Origin: Candidatus Nitrosocosmicus oleophilus | GTDB taxonomy: Archaea; Thermoproteota; Nitrososphaeria; Nitrososphaerales; Nitrososphaeraceae | Direction of reading: 5' to 3' | Length of the DNA stretch: 64,000 nt | Assembly: GCF_000802205.1 (NCBI RefSeq) | Contig: NZ_CP012850.1 | Coordinates: 1,364,001 to 1,428,000 of the forward strand | Shown: piece by piece, positions 45,155-53,902 of the stretch | Numbering within the stretch: position 1 is the stretch's first letter | How the letters are laid out: each line of letters begins with the position of its first letter | Notes under the pieces: model-generated | Database searches by the model: none | What the model saw: only the letters and a program-made list of their open reading frames with translations | What the model was told of the DNA's origin: nothing | Position numbers and translations under genes: made by a program

Positions 45155-45789
45155 TTTTACATGGTAAAAGTTGACGGTACTGCAAACCATACTCATTCGA
45201 TTTATGATTTTAAATTAGCCGGGCAACCAGCAGTAGACAACACCATTAACTCCACATTGTATAATGACACATCAACTGTGACTATGAGAGAAGGACTGGC
45301 AAAGAATGTTCCAACGGAAATTAATATTTTGGGTGACTATGCAATTAGTATAAAATTGGATGGGTCTGTAATAGATAACCATTTTGGAAGCGAGCCAATA
45401 TTTGGCACTCAGCATAAGAAATTGTGCCTATCCGCTATTTACTATTTAGACACATTTGATCTGTGTTGAACAGTCTTCCTAGTACCAATAGAATCTTTGA
45501 TCCAACGCGATTTTGTTTTCTTTTCCTTTATTTTTTAAAACCACTTTTAATCAAATAAAACTTAACCCGAAAGACGGCTTTTCATAATGCAATACGAATA
45601 TGAGAGGTTTCTGCAGTTTTAGGGATTAGTATTTTGTCCTTCCGTGGAACAGACATAAAACATGATATGGTGCATCATTATAGATTAATCAAAAATTACT
45701 TGATACACATGATTTCTTGAATGAAATATCAACTATATTAAAGCGTAGAGAAAAGATTTGAGTATTGATCAACGGGCTAGATGGCGATT

Positions 45790-46057
45790 TTGCTAACAAA
45801 CTTAACTTTATTAACAATATAAAGTTTGGTGATACGATTGATTACAAGGAGTCTATCCAACTAAATGGTTAGATGAGTTAATGGTTTTATGCGATGGTAA
45901 GTTAGTTTTTCAAATTACTCCTGATGGCCATTCCAATCATACTGCGTATTAGTCTACGGAAGATTCTGATAGTGCAGTTCAACGGATCCTATTTGAAAGT
46001 ATTGAAATGAAGTTAAGTGTCTGGAAATCACAAATAATTAAAGTTATTTGTTTTTAG
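45790..46057 (+). pseudogene. decayed gene, unknown family
   Basis: A frame with NIKFGDTIDYKESIQLNG (stop) gives way to WLDELMVLCDGKLVFQITPD, GHSNHTAY, stop, STEDSDSAVQRILFESIEMK to TAG at 46055. Coding composition is clear but two stops and one shift are present. No family recognised. It ends 20 bp before repeat R19. Confidence 0.35.
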
Positions 46058-46076
46058 ATTACTCATAGATCTGTTA

Positions 46077-46118
46077 ATATTTCAATCGAACCCGCACAGT
46101 ATACGGGGCTTATTCTAT
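46077..46118 (+). repeat. modular dispersed repeat R19 (B variant)
   Basis: TATTTCAATCGAACCCGCAC then AGTATACGGGGCTTATTC; related to the B variant in R3 and R22. Confidence 0.7.
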
Positions 46119-46443
46119 GTGGTCTAGTCCTTTGGAAAGTAGTAACCTGTGTGTCATTAGGCAAAATTAGTCTTGAGGATTAAAGGGTCGATTTTTATTT
46201 ATATATTGATAACCGCCCCCTAATCCATTTAATTCATCTCTAGGATTGGTTAAGGACATTAACCGCCTAATAGATATCAAGATAAATCTTGAGGGGAAAC
46301 CAAAATTCTCAACCAAAAGAGAAACCAATTAGTAAATAACAGAAGGAGTATGAATCAATATAGATTGTTATTACAAGATGTTAAAAGATAAATCAAACTT
46401 TTGTCGGATTGATATTTATCTCAGTACACAAATGAATTCATAG

Positions 46444-47238
46444 TTGAATGATAGCAAAGATGCGGTCAAAGAGATTTGGAGTTTAGGAGATTGGAGAAGC
46501 AGGGGTCAATTTATTCCACCAGTATCAGCCAGTTTGACAAGACTTGCAAATTTACAAGCAAGCGATTCCGTTCTAGATGTAGCCTGCGGATTTGGTAACA
46601 CTGCGATAACTGCTAGGATGCTGGGCGCAAAAGTAACTGGGATTGATATTACTCCAAAGCTTTTAACATTGGCTAAAGAAGAAGAAAAAATTGCTGGAAT
46701 TAGTGGAATAGAATGGAAAGAAGGCGATGCAGAAAACCTTCCATATGAAGATGAATCCTTTGATGTTGTATTGTCAACCTTTGGTCATATTTTTGCGCCA
46801 AATCAAGAATTAGCAGGCAAGGAAATGATTCGAGTATTAAAGAAAGGCGGTCGTTTGGGTTTTACAAGTTGGCCACCTGAATTAGCTGTAGGAAAACTGT
46901 CTGAAGTTGTTTCTAAATATAACCCGTTACCTCATAATGAAGCATTTTCACCTTATAATTGGGGAGTGCCAGAAAAGATAAAGCAACTTTTGCCAGGCAC
47001 TATTGACATATTCTTTGAAAGAGGTACTATTAATGTTCCAATTTTAAGTCCCAACCACTACTGGCAAGATACGATTACCAAAGCTGGCTTTATGATTCAA
47101 GTTATAAACACCTTAAAGAAACAACAAGATTATGGGAGAATTGAATTATTTAGAAAAGACTACATCAAGACTTTGAAACAATACATTACGGATAATATAT
47201 TGAGAATGGGGTACCTAATTACAGTAGCAACTAAATGA
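46444..47238 (+). CDS. class I SAM-dependent methyltransferase
   Basis: 264 residues with a TTG start. Motif I is VLDVACGFGNTAI (about 41-53), acidic motif II VTGIDITPKLL (about 65-75), motif III GDAENLPYEDESFDVVLS (about 97-114) and post-motif FTSWPPE. This is the Methyltransf_11/UbiE-like layout; small molecules (quinone precursors, arsenic, lipids) are usual substrates, and none can be picked from sequence. No cysteine triad of ArsM is present. Monocistronic, about 330 bp after repeat R19. Confidence 0.88.
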   Translation: MNDSKDAVKEIWSLGDWRSRGQFIPPVSASLTRLANLQASDSVLDVACGFGNTAITARMLGAKVTGIDITPKLLTLAKEEEKIAGISGIEWKEGDAENLPYEDESFDVVLSTFGHIFAPNQELAGKEMIRVLKKGGRLGFTSWPPELAVGKLSEVVSKYNPLPHNEAFSPYNWGVPEKIKQLLPGTIDIFFERGTINVPILSPNHYWQDTITKAGFMIQVINTLKKQQDYGRIELFRKDYIKTLKQYITDNILRMGYLITVATK

Positions 47239-47854
47239 TATTTCTTTCCTTCATAGTATATGGTTGGCTAAATAATGCTATATAACGCAATACCTTATAC
47301 TGTCAACATAGGTTAGAACATATCTTACTTTGCATCGTTCAGGCTTGATACTTCACCTAAGTTGGTCTGAAAAGGCTAGTCGGGGTGAAATTATTCATAA
47401 ATTGACTCATTTTTTCCCATTCTCATTTGATATTGTCTCATCTATTGCCCTTTTTAACAAGGAAAGTTTTATTGGTTTTTGCTGTATTCTATCAATTCAT
47501 TTTTCACATTAATCCCAAATTTTCCTCCGAAAGAGCAGTCATTAATAAAATGACCATTAAATTAGTTGAAAATGGAAAATGGAAATCTCAAGACACGATT
47601 TATTTAGTGTACAGTGATAGTTATCAAGAGACTCGCTGAAGAGGTTTAGAATCAATCATTCGCCAACTATATCAAATATGCACTGGAGATAAGAATTCAA
47701 GCAGACTTAGACGATTTTGTAACTATATGAGAATCATTTGAGTCTGCTGAGAAATTGATGGAGTGGATTTAAGGAAAATACTGAGATACAGTATGATCAT
47801 TTTTAAAACAGCAATCTACAATAATTTATTTGAAGAAGAGGGGAATCAAAGAGA
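47239..47854 (+). pseudogene. intergenic region with a frameshifted gene relic
   Basis: A + strand frame ends VINKMTIKLVENGKWKSQDT, IYLVYSDSYQETR (stop at 47637). In another frame the text goes on RLAEEV, stop, NQSFANYIKYALEIRIQADL, stop, ESFESAEKLMEWI to about 47772. This is a small decayed protein without family assignment. Confidence 0.35.
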
Positions 47855-48337
47855 ATGGTGACAGAGAAGAAACACTATGAAAATATAGAATTAGGCATAA
47901 CATTTGATTATCCATCAAATTGGGTCGAGATAACTGACGAGAGCATAAAGAATTCTGGTGCAGATGTGTTGATGCACAGCGATTCGGTAATTTTTGGGTT
48001 TAAAAGAGTGAATGTAAAAATAAACTCCGAGGGTCCAATTGAAATGGCTATTGAAAAAGTATTAAAGGATACAATTTACTTAGGAGAGACAGTACTCGAA
48101 GAATCAAAGTTAGATAAATATCCTATTAGAAATGGCCGCTCGGGAACTGTAATCGTAAAGCGATGGTACGATGATGAAAATATAGTTATACATGAAAGAA
48201 CGTTTATCATAAATGACAAAAAAGATCTTTGTTTTATAACCTTATTTGAACAGGATCAACAAAATACCAAAAGCATAGATTCTGTGAATGTTCAGAATCA
48301 AGTAGAAGAAATATTTGAATCGTTTAGGTTTTTGTAG
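47855..48337 (+). CDS. PsbP-like/DUF1795-type protein
   Basis: 160 residues without a signal peptide. The opening ENIELGITFDYPSNWVEITD is the standard start of PsbP/Mog1-like domains (f.YP..W). The middle KYPIRNGRSGTVIVKRWYDD and end KDLCFITLFEQDQQNT fit the alpha-beta-alpha sandwich, with the last helix at VQNQVEEIFESFRFL. No photosynthesis link is implied; in archaea these are usually soluble or lipoprotein forms with unknown roles. A decayed relative is at 28101-28495. Confidence 0.65.
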   Translation: MVTEKKHYENIELGITFDYPSNWVEITDESIKNSGADVLMHSDSVIFGFKRVNVKINSEGPIEMAIEKVLKDTIYLGETVLEESKLDKYPIRNGRSGTVIVKRWYDDENIVIHERTFIINDKKDLCFITLFEQDQQNTKSIDSVNVQNQVEEIFESFRFL

Positions 48338-48504
48338 CAATTCACTAGAAATAGTTATTTGATAAATTCAAATGAGATTGAAAAAGATGCAGCATTCCCA
48401 AACTCCAATCCATCTGATGTTCTTCAATTTTATAACATAAAAGGTTGCATTAATTGATTTATTTGTTTTACTAGTAAAATAATTATTGATTTGGTTAATT
48501 ACTT

Positions 48505-48560
48505 GAGTCAAATTTGTTTCACAGACCACCTAATAAGATACTATTTATAGTAACTATCTT
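48505..48560 (+). repeat. modular dispersed repeat R20 (A'-C)
   Basis: GTCAAATTTGTTTCACAGAC, CACCTAATAAG, ACTATTTATAGTAACTATCT. The 60 bp that follow match those after R9. Confidence 0.82.
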
Positions 48561-48707
48561 GGAAGGGTTAAGATATAGGGTAATTCTTAAATTTCATCTT
48601 TTTAAAACAAATGTTTTTCTGTTTTCGTCTTCAAAACCGAGATCCTAGGAATAGTGACCCTTGCTTATTTTGACAGTAAAGGTCAGATAAACGATCTTTG
48701 GAATCTG

Positions 48708-48923
48708 TTATGGTATATTCTTTTTTGCGCAGGAGTCACAGTATTTTTCTAAAATGGTAGCTCCATCTGCAGTGAATATTACTTCTTGAGTAGCTGTGTT
48801 ACTGCAACTTACACAGTATTTTGTCTTTCCGCTAACATCAACGTATGCCCTTATTGACGAAAATTTCTTATAAGAAGAGGGCAAAGACATTATCATAGGA
48901 TTAGAATTATTTTCACTTGTCAT
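48708..48923 (-). CDS. zinc-ribbon microprotein (copy 2)
   Basis: 71 residues. The core KFSSIRAYVDVSGKTKYCVS, CSNTATQEVIFTADG and YCDSCAKKNIP has the two CxxC pairs (CVSC, CDSC) of a zinc ribbon and is about 70 percent identical to the gene at 24733-24900. The extra N-terminal 19 residues (MTSENNSNPMIMSLPSSYK) are shared in part with the 28-residue ORF at 29577-29663. So this gene is a mosaic: body like one locus, promoter and N-terminus like another. Confidence 0.78.
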   Translation of the reverse strand: MTSENNSNPMIMSLPSSYKKFSSIRAYVDVSGKTKYCVSCSNTATQEVIFTADGATILEKYCDSCAKKNIP

Positions 48924-49187
48924 ATGCTATATATACATTTCGCATCTATTAAGTATGTCATGACGCATATCGTTGATGGGCCACTCTAATCGTTACTACG
49001 AACGTAAATACAGAGGTTTCAACTGGTTCTAAACAATAATGCACAAATATTAATCAGCATAATAATAAAAATGGAAATCATATTACTTTTTGGACAACTA
49101 TTTCTAAATACCTAGTCAATTGAATAAGATCTACCTATTAGAATCAACGCGATACCAAATAGATGACGTTTTGAAACTTGTTTCATT

Positions 49188-49337
49188 GTGAGTTACGTGA
49201 GAGCACATCATGAATTTTATTCTAAAGTGAGAATCGGTACAAAAGAGTATGAATCTTTTGAGACTAGCAGGAATCTGAGAATAGAAGAGATTGAAATATC
49301 AAACTTGGAAATAACGGACAGACTAGTTTTATACTAA
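49188..49337 (+). CDS. possible 49-residue protein or remnant
   Basis: From GTG: VSYVRAHHEFYSKVRIG then TKEYESFETSRNLRIEEIEI and SNLEITDRLVLY. The composition is coding-like, with charged strand-like segments, but there is no recognised family or ribosome site. It could be the end of a lost gene. Confidence 0.3.
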   Translation: MSYVRAHHEFYSKVRIGTKEYESFETSRNLRIEEIEISNLEITDRLVLY

Positions 49338-49420
49338 AAGAAAATAACAAGTGAGAAAAGATAAAGATAAAGATAAAGATATAGTTTCTAAATGTAGTAC
49401 CCAATATTATAAGGTATGCT

Positions 49421-49696
49421 ATGCATGTACATTCAGAGAAAATTTTGGATTCATTGTTAAAAAATACCCTAAAACGTCCCATTCCCTATCTCATTGGTGG
49501 TACCATAACTGGAACATTTATTGCATATTATTATGGTTTTCTATTTTCCATAATAGTAAATACCATTATTTGGTTTGTAATATCAACCACTGTAAACAAA
49601 TACTACTGGCATTACACTGGTTTTAGAGCTAAGAGGAGTCTTATTTCTATCTACCTCCTACATAGAAAAGATACAAAAACTAAATCAATAATTTAA
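49421..49696 (+). CDS. small two-helix membrane protein
   Basis: 91 residues. RPIPYLIGGTITGTFIAYYY (19-38) and FSIIVNTIIWFVISTTVNKY (42-61) are two membrane helices; flanks are basic. The overlapping frame at 49351-49626 has poorer composition (Trp/Cys-rich) and is judged its shadow. Family not recognised. Confidence 0.55.
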   Translation: MHVHSEKILDSLLKNTLKRPIPYLIGGTITGTFIAYYYGFLFSIIVNTIIWFVISTTVNKYYWHYTGFRAKRSLISIYLLHRKDTKTKSII

Positions 49697-50119
49697 ATGG
49701 TTACAGCAGCATGGAGGAAAACTCCCATGTGATATCGACCAATAGTATTACTAATTCTATTCCTGACAAATTAGGAGTCAATAATCTAACTAATATTAAA
49801 AGTCCTTTTAAATAATGTTAGGATGAGCCGAAGGTATCAGATCTTCAATAGGGAAAAAAATGGTCATAGTTGACTGTGCACAACTACAGAAAGTAACCGA
49901 TCCACCTTAATTAGATCTAAATGTACTAATACAAAGTCGCAGTATTGATTCTCCGAGTGAAAATTCTAAATGATTCCGCAGACTTGAAGTCTCTTCCTCA
50001 TCAAGGGGGATAGTTTTTACTACTTTCTCATATATTTGAAATTATTTTTAATATTAAGTTTGCAATATTATGGAATTAATCAACAATTTTTAAATATCTC
50101 GTAACTATTATCCATAATT
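49697..50119. other. intergenic region
   Basis: 423 bp, no gene or repeat copy recognised. Promoter of the operon at 50120 is expected near its right end, where the AT content is highest. Confidence 0.35.
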
Positions 50120-50389
50120 ATGAATATATGCAATAAGCCTAAATTTTTAGTTAATTCCAAAGACAAAATAATTAATGGTAAAAGAAGAAAAAGTTCAAAA
50201 AGCTATAATCTGCTAAATCCTTGTATCAGAATCTTCTATGAGACCAAGCATACATCCAAAAGACTTGAGAATATTTTGAAAAAGAAGTTAAACCAAAAGG
50301 ACAATACCCATGTAATGCAAAAAATAATCAAGTTAGATTTTACTACAAATGAAATAACAAATATTAACTTGTTAAAATTAGATGAATAA
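50120..50389 (+). CDS. small basic protein, first gene of a sensory operon
   Basis: 89 residues, strongly basic (many Lys), e.g. DKIINGKRRKSSKSYN and KRLENILKKKLNQKD. No motif recognised. It overlaps the start of the BMP-type binding protein by 8 bp, so the two are translationally coupled. The overlap argues that it is real. It may be a regulator or simply a leader ORF. Confidence 0.5.
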   Translation: MNICNKPKFLVNSKDKIINGKRRKSSKSYNLLNPCIRIFYETKHTSKRLENILKKKLNQKDNTHVMQKIIKLDFTTNEITNINLLKLDE

Positions 50390-51509
50390 TAAGATAACTT
50401 TGTATATTAAGACCATAGTTATGCTTGCTTTTATCATGTTTGGAGTGTTTGTCATTTTCTCTTCTAGTATATATCCAATAAGTGCCGACAATACGAAAAA
50501 ATTAGAAAAATCAATATCAGCACCCTCACAAAACCATCCCGCATCAGAATTTGAAAAAAAACTGAAAATAGCTTTCCTGACGGATGGCTTATTTAGTGAT
50601 GCAGGGTGGGGAGCATTCGGATACAACGCAGCACAGGCATTAGAGGGAAAATATTCCTATATGGTTGATTATAAAGAGAACGTACCAATTCCAAAAATAG
50701 AAGAAACATTAAGAGATTATGCCAATTCAGGCTATGACATAATAATATCTCATGGCTTTGAGTGGGGAAAACCCGCAGTTAAGGTAGGTAAAGATTATCC
50801 CGAAACAAAGTTTGTAATTTTTACAGGACTTGTTAACTCTAGTAATGTGGCTTCTATCTATCCGATGCAACAAGAAGGAACATATGTATTGGGCGCACTC
50901 GCAGCAACAATGTCAAAAACAGGGATAATCGGTTTTGTGGGTGGAGAAAGGTATCCTAACCTGATTAATATTTATGAAGGATATAAACAAGGCGCACAGG
51001 ATGTTAATCCTGCCGTGAAGATACTTGTTACTTATTTAGATGATTGGGATAATTCCACCAAAGGAAAAAAAGCGGCCATTTCTCAAATAGACAGGGGGGC
51101 AGATTTTTTATTACAAGTGGCTGATACCTCTGGCCACGGTGTTATTGAAGCTGCTAAAGAAAGAGGAATATACGCCTTTGGTGCAATCTCTGACCAAAAT
51201 AAACTAGCTCCTAATACTGTACTTACATCCTTTGTATTAGATGCCGAAAAGGCCTTTGATCGAATTATTACTCTAGTTAAAACCAGTAATTTCAGTGGGC
51301 AAATATTTAAACCGGGGCTAGAAGCAGAAAAGGGTGCATCAGGGGATGGAATTGTGTATATAGCACCATTCCATAGCCTTGAACATACGGTTTCAGATAA
51401 TGTTAAGTTAAGGCTTGAAAAGTTAAAAGAAGATATCATCAACGGTAATATCAAAGTACCTGAGAGATATTCAAATAACATTGGAAACTATCTTAATAAC
51501 ACGGGGTAA
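50382..51509 (+). CDS. BMP/PnrA-type extracytoplasmic binding protein
   Basis: 375 residues. Signal peptide about 8-33 (ending PISADN). The mature domain starts KLKIAFLTDGLFSDAGWGAF, the BMP family opening with its ligand-stacking aromatics, and continues YDIIISHGFEWGKPAVKVGK, GTYVLGALAATMSKTGIIGF and IGFVGGERYPNLINIYEGYK, a full PnrA-like periplasmic-binding fold. Relatives bind purine nucleosides. No permease or ATPase genes accompany it. Instead the next gene, 59 bp on, is a Cache histidine kinase, so it may present ligand to the kinase. Confidence 0.88.
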   Translation: MNNKITLYIKTIVMLAFIMFGVFVIFSSSIYPISADNTKKLEKSISAPSQNHPASEFEKKLKIAFLTDGLFSDAGWGAFGYNAAQALEGKYSYMVDYKENVPIPKIEETLRDYANSGYDIIISHGFEWGKPAVKVGKDYPETKFVIFTGLVNSSNVASIYPMQQEGTYVLGALAATMSKTGIIGFVGGERYPNLINIYEGYKQGAQDVNPAVKILVTYLDDWDNSTKGKKAAISQIDRGADFLLQVADTSGHGVIEAAKERGIYAFGAISDQNKLAPNTVLTSFVLDAEKAFDRIITLVKTSNFSGQIFKPGLEAEKGASGDGIVYIAPFHSLEHTVSDNVKLRLEKLKEDIINGNIKVPERYSNNIGNYLNNTG

Positions 51510-51568
51510 GTTCTTTGACAAATATCTTTTTTTTAATCCTTCTAAAAACATTCAAACAGTGAAGCAAA

Positions 51569-53521
51569 TTGGGGAAGGGTTTTCTATTTGTCAGAAGAAA
51601 AAAAATAGCTATTGTTTCGATTATACTCTTAATTGCTGGATCTTATTCTTTATTATTCTTCCAACAAAATATTTCGGAACAAAATATTAGAGACAGCCTT
51701 TTTCTAGCACATAAAAATAATCAGATCGAAATTACAAAAGCTCTGTCAGAGCATGTTAGTGCCGATCTTCAATTGGTAGCAGCGATTCTTCAAGGATTAT
51801 CTGATTCTATTTATTTACAACAGGGAGAATTATATGGTGACAGAGTTGGTAACCTAGTGGGAGAACGATTTAATCAAATTAACAACATTACTAAAATCGA
51901 TGGGCTTTTTGTTGCAGATAACAATAACATAATAACGCATAACAAGGTATCAGAAGGACAAAGAAGTTTTGTCAACATAGATATTTCACTCCGAGATTAC
52001 GTTAATGAAACAAGGAGTACTTTAAATCCTGTATTTTCAAATGGCTTTAAAGGTATTGATGGCACTCATAAAATAGCATTAACCTCTCCAATAATAAATA
52101 GAGACAATGGAGAATATATCGGAATGGTTGGAGTAGAAATACCATCTGTAGATTTCTTTGCACGATATGGAAATGTATATAACATCGATTCAAGATTTTT
52201 GGTATCTTATGATCGAGATTCAAATTATATATCCACTCCTAGAACAAACTTTTTAGGCATGAGCTTGTTTAGTGATGAAGTTCAACGCTTTTTCAATCAT
52301 AACGATATCCAAAACAAATATTATCAAGATGTTTTTAATGGTCGACTATTTGGCGGTTTTGCAGTATATGATTTTGGAACCGGAGAAAGATTAAATACTG
52401 GACATCCTGTTTCTGTTGATGGAAAATCCAAATATTTTGTTTTCTTAATTACACCAACTGCATCGGTTTACTCTGATATTGATAAAACTTTACTTGAAGA
52501 GAGATCAAAGTTTTACATGCTGATTGCGGGAATCACTACTGCAATTGTAATTTTGGTTCTATTTTTGATAAAATTGAATAGTATATTGAATGAACAAATC
52601 AATAGAAGAACAAAAGATTTAGAAGAGTCGAACAAGCGTCTTAACATAGCCAACGAACAACTTAATATTAATGACACAATGCAGAAAGAATTTATCAATA
52701 TAGCTGCCCACGAGTTGAGGACACCTACACAGGCGATCTCAGGGAATCTGGAATTAATCAAAATGACTTATATTCCTTCTATTTTCGAAACGTCGTTAAT
52801 AGGCCGTGTTGACATCAGAAAAGAATTAGAGAGACTAGCCAAAGATGAAGATAGGTTGCATGATTTTGCATATGGACTTGTATCAACTTATAGAAACGCA
52901 CAAAGACTTGAGAAATTGGTTAACGATATTTTGGATACTTCACGAATAGAAGGTAATCGCCTGGAGTTGCATAAAGAATCCTTCGATATGAACGAAGAAA
53001 TACAAAATGTAATTAAAGATATTCACAATAGAAATAGTCTTAGTTCACTTCATGGTAACTCTTCTGATCCAATTGATATAGTTTTTGAACCACAAGAATA
53101 TCCAGTTATCGTTTCTGCAGATAAAGTAAGGATTTTTGAAGCTCTTTCAAATCTAATAAATAATGCAATAAAATTTTCAAATAACAAACCAATCACTATC
53201 TCAGCTAAAAGGCTTCAAAAAAATGAAATTGGTTCTATAAAAAGTAATCATAGTGCTGAATCAATGGACCGCGAGAATATAAGAGATAATACCGATGAAG
53301 AGGTGGTGATGGTATCAATTAAGGATAGTGGAATAGGCATAGACTCTGAAATTTTACCAAGGTTGTTTACAAAGTTTGCTACGAAATCATATCAAGGAAC
53401 TGGACTAGGATTGTATATAGTGAAAAATATAATTGAAACACACGGAGGACAGATATGGGCTGAAAATAATAAAGATGGAAAAGGGGCTACATTCTACTTC
53501 ACATTGCCGTTAACGAAATGA
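51569..53521 (+). CDS. membrane sensor histidine kinase with double Cache domain
   Basis: 650 residues from TTG. Helix 1 (10-30), an extracytoplasmic dCache domain (about 40-300; FVNIDISLRDYVNETRSTLN, IGMVGVEIPSVDFFARYGN), helix 2 (about 312-334), a coiled coil (NRRTKDLEESNKRLNIANEQ), then a HisKA domain with AAHELRTPTQ (H381) and an HATPase domain with NLINNAIKFS, DSGIGID, LFTKFA and GTGLGLYIVKN. All kinase boxes are intact. No receiver gene is adjacent; the stand-alone receiver at 26906 is an unproven candidate. It follows the BMP gene in an apparent operon. Confidence 0.93.
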   Translation: MGKGFLFVRRKKIAIVSIILLIAGSYSLLFFQQNISEQNIRDSLFLAHKNNQIEITKALSEHVSADLQLVAAILQGLSDSIYLQQGELYGDRVGNLVGERFNQINNITKIDGLFVADNNNIITHNKVSEGQRSFVNIDISLRDYVNETRSTLNPVFSNGFKGIDGTHKIALTSPIINRDNGEYIGMVGVEIPSVDFFARYGNVYNIDSRFLVSYDRDSNYISTPRTNFLGMSLFSDEVQRFFNHNDIQNKYYQDVFNGRLFGGFAVYDFGTGERLNTGHPVSVDGKSKYFVFLITPTASVYSDIDKTLLEERSKFYMLIAGITTAIVILVLFLIKLNSILNEQINRRTKDLEESNKRLNIANEQLNINDTMQKEFINIAAHELRTPTQAISGNLELIKMTYIPSIFETSLIGRVDIRKELERLAKDEDRLHDFAYGLVSTYRNAQRLEKLVNDILDTSRIEGNRLELHKESFDMNEEIQNVIKDIHNRNSLSSLHGNSSDPIDIVFEPQEYPVIVSADKVRIFEALSNLINNAIKFSNNKPITISAKRLQKNEIGSIKSNHSAESMDRENIRDNTDEEVVMVSIKDSGIGIDSEILPRLFTKFATKSYQGTGLGLYIVKNIIETHGGQIWAENNKDGKGATFYFTLPLTK

Positions 53522-53604
53522 TCATAATATGCCTTATTGCCAATTTTCTATATCTATCGTTTTTATTTTATTTCATTTAGATGTATTATGGAAACCAAAC
53601 AAAC

Positions 53605-53663
53605 AAACCCATGTGGATGTCCTCATGATTTGCATCGAATCAACTACTAATCATAGTAATCAA
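53605..53663 (+). repeat. modular dispersed repeat R21 (A-C)
   Basis: CCCATGTGGATGTCCTCATG, ATTTGCATCGAATC, ACTACTAATCATAGTAATCA. Confidence 0.82.
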
Positions 53664-53902
53664 TTTTATTTAAAATCGCGACCTACCAAAACTCGCTATC
53701 AAACAATATTTTGTATTTCTAAATTTATTGATCCTGCTACAACAGTATTCTATAACGTTTAGTATGTCTATTGTAGATATTAAAATGGACTTTGCTAACT
53801 ACCACCAAACAAATAACTTGTAATACTGAAGTTAAACTAATGAATTGAGATGTCTATGTATCATTTAACATCATTTTTTCTATCGTACTGGTAGCAAAAG
53901 GC

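Larger units (their letters stand above)
43899..45469 (+). pseudogene. exported protein gene broken by IS copy 2
   Basis: Before the IS a signal-peptide-like frame reads LPILAIVLLSSLLIPTDSLH and KNLTNPTDDAIRGSITSTN, meets an in-frame TGA at 44078, and continues GGAFKFSNINSTTVSPAFN. After the IS the same frame resumes MVKVDGTANHTHSIYDFKLA to TGA at 45467. IS plus 8-bp duplication is 1005 bp, so the frame is kept across it. Its ATG at 43899 is out of frame with the body, so the gene has a start-region shift, a stop and an insertion. The intact family (exported, unknown function) is common in soil ammonia-oxidising archaea. Confidence 0.6.
45470..46443. other. intergenic region with a decayed gene and repeat R19
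   Basis: 974 bp. A gene remnant lies at 45790-46057 and repeat R19 at 46077. The remainder is non-coding. Confidence 0.4.

Noticed and set aside
49351-49626. 91-codon + frame starting MRKDKDKDKD
   Set aside because: Overlaps the more plausible membrane protein at 49421-49696 in another frame; its Asp/Lys start is a simple sequence repeat.
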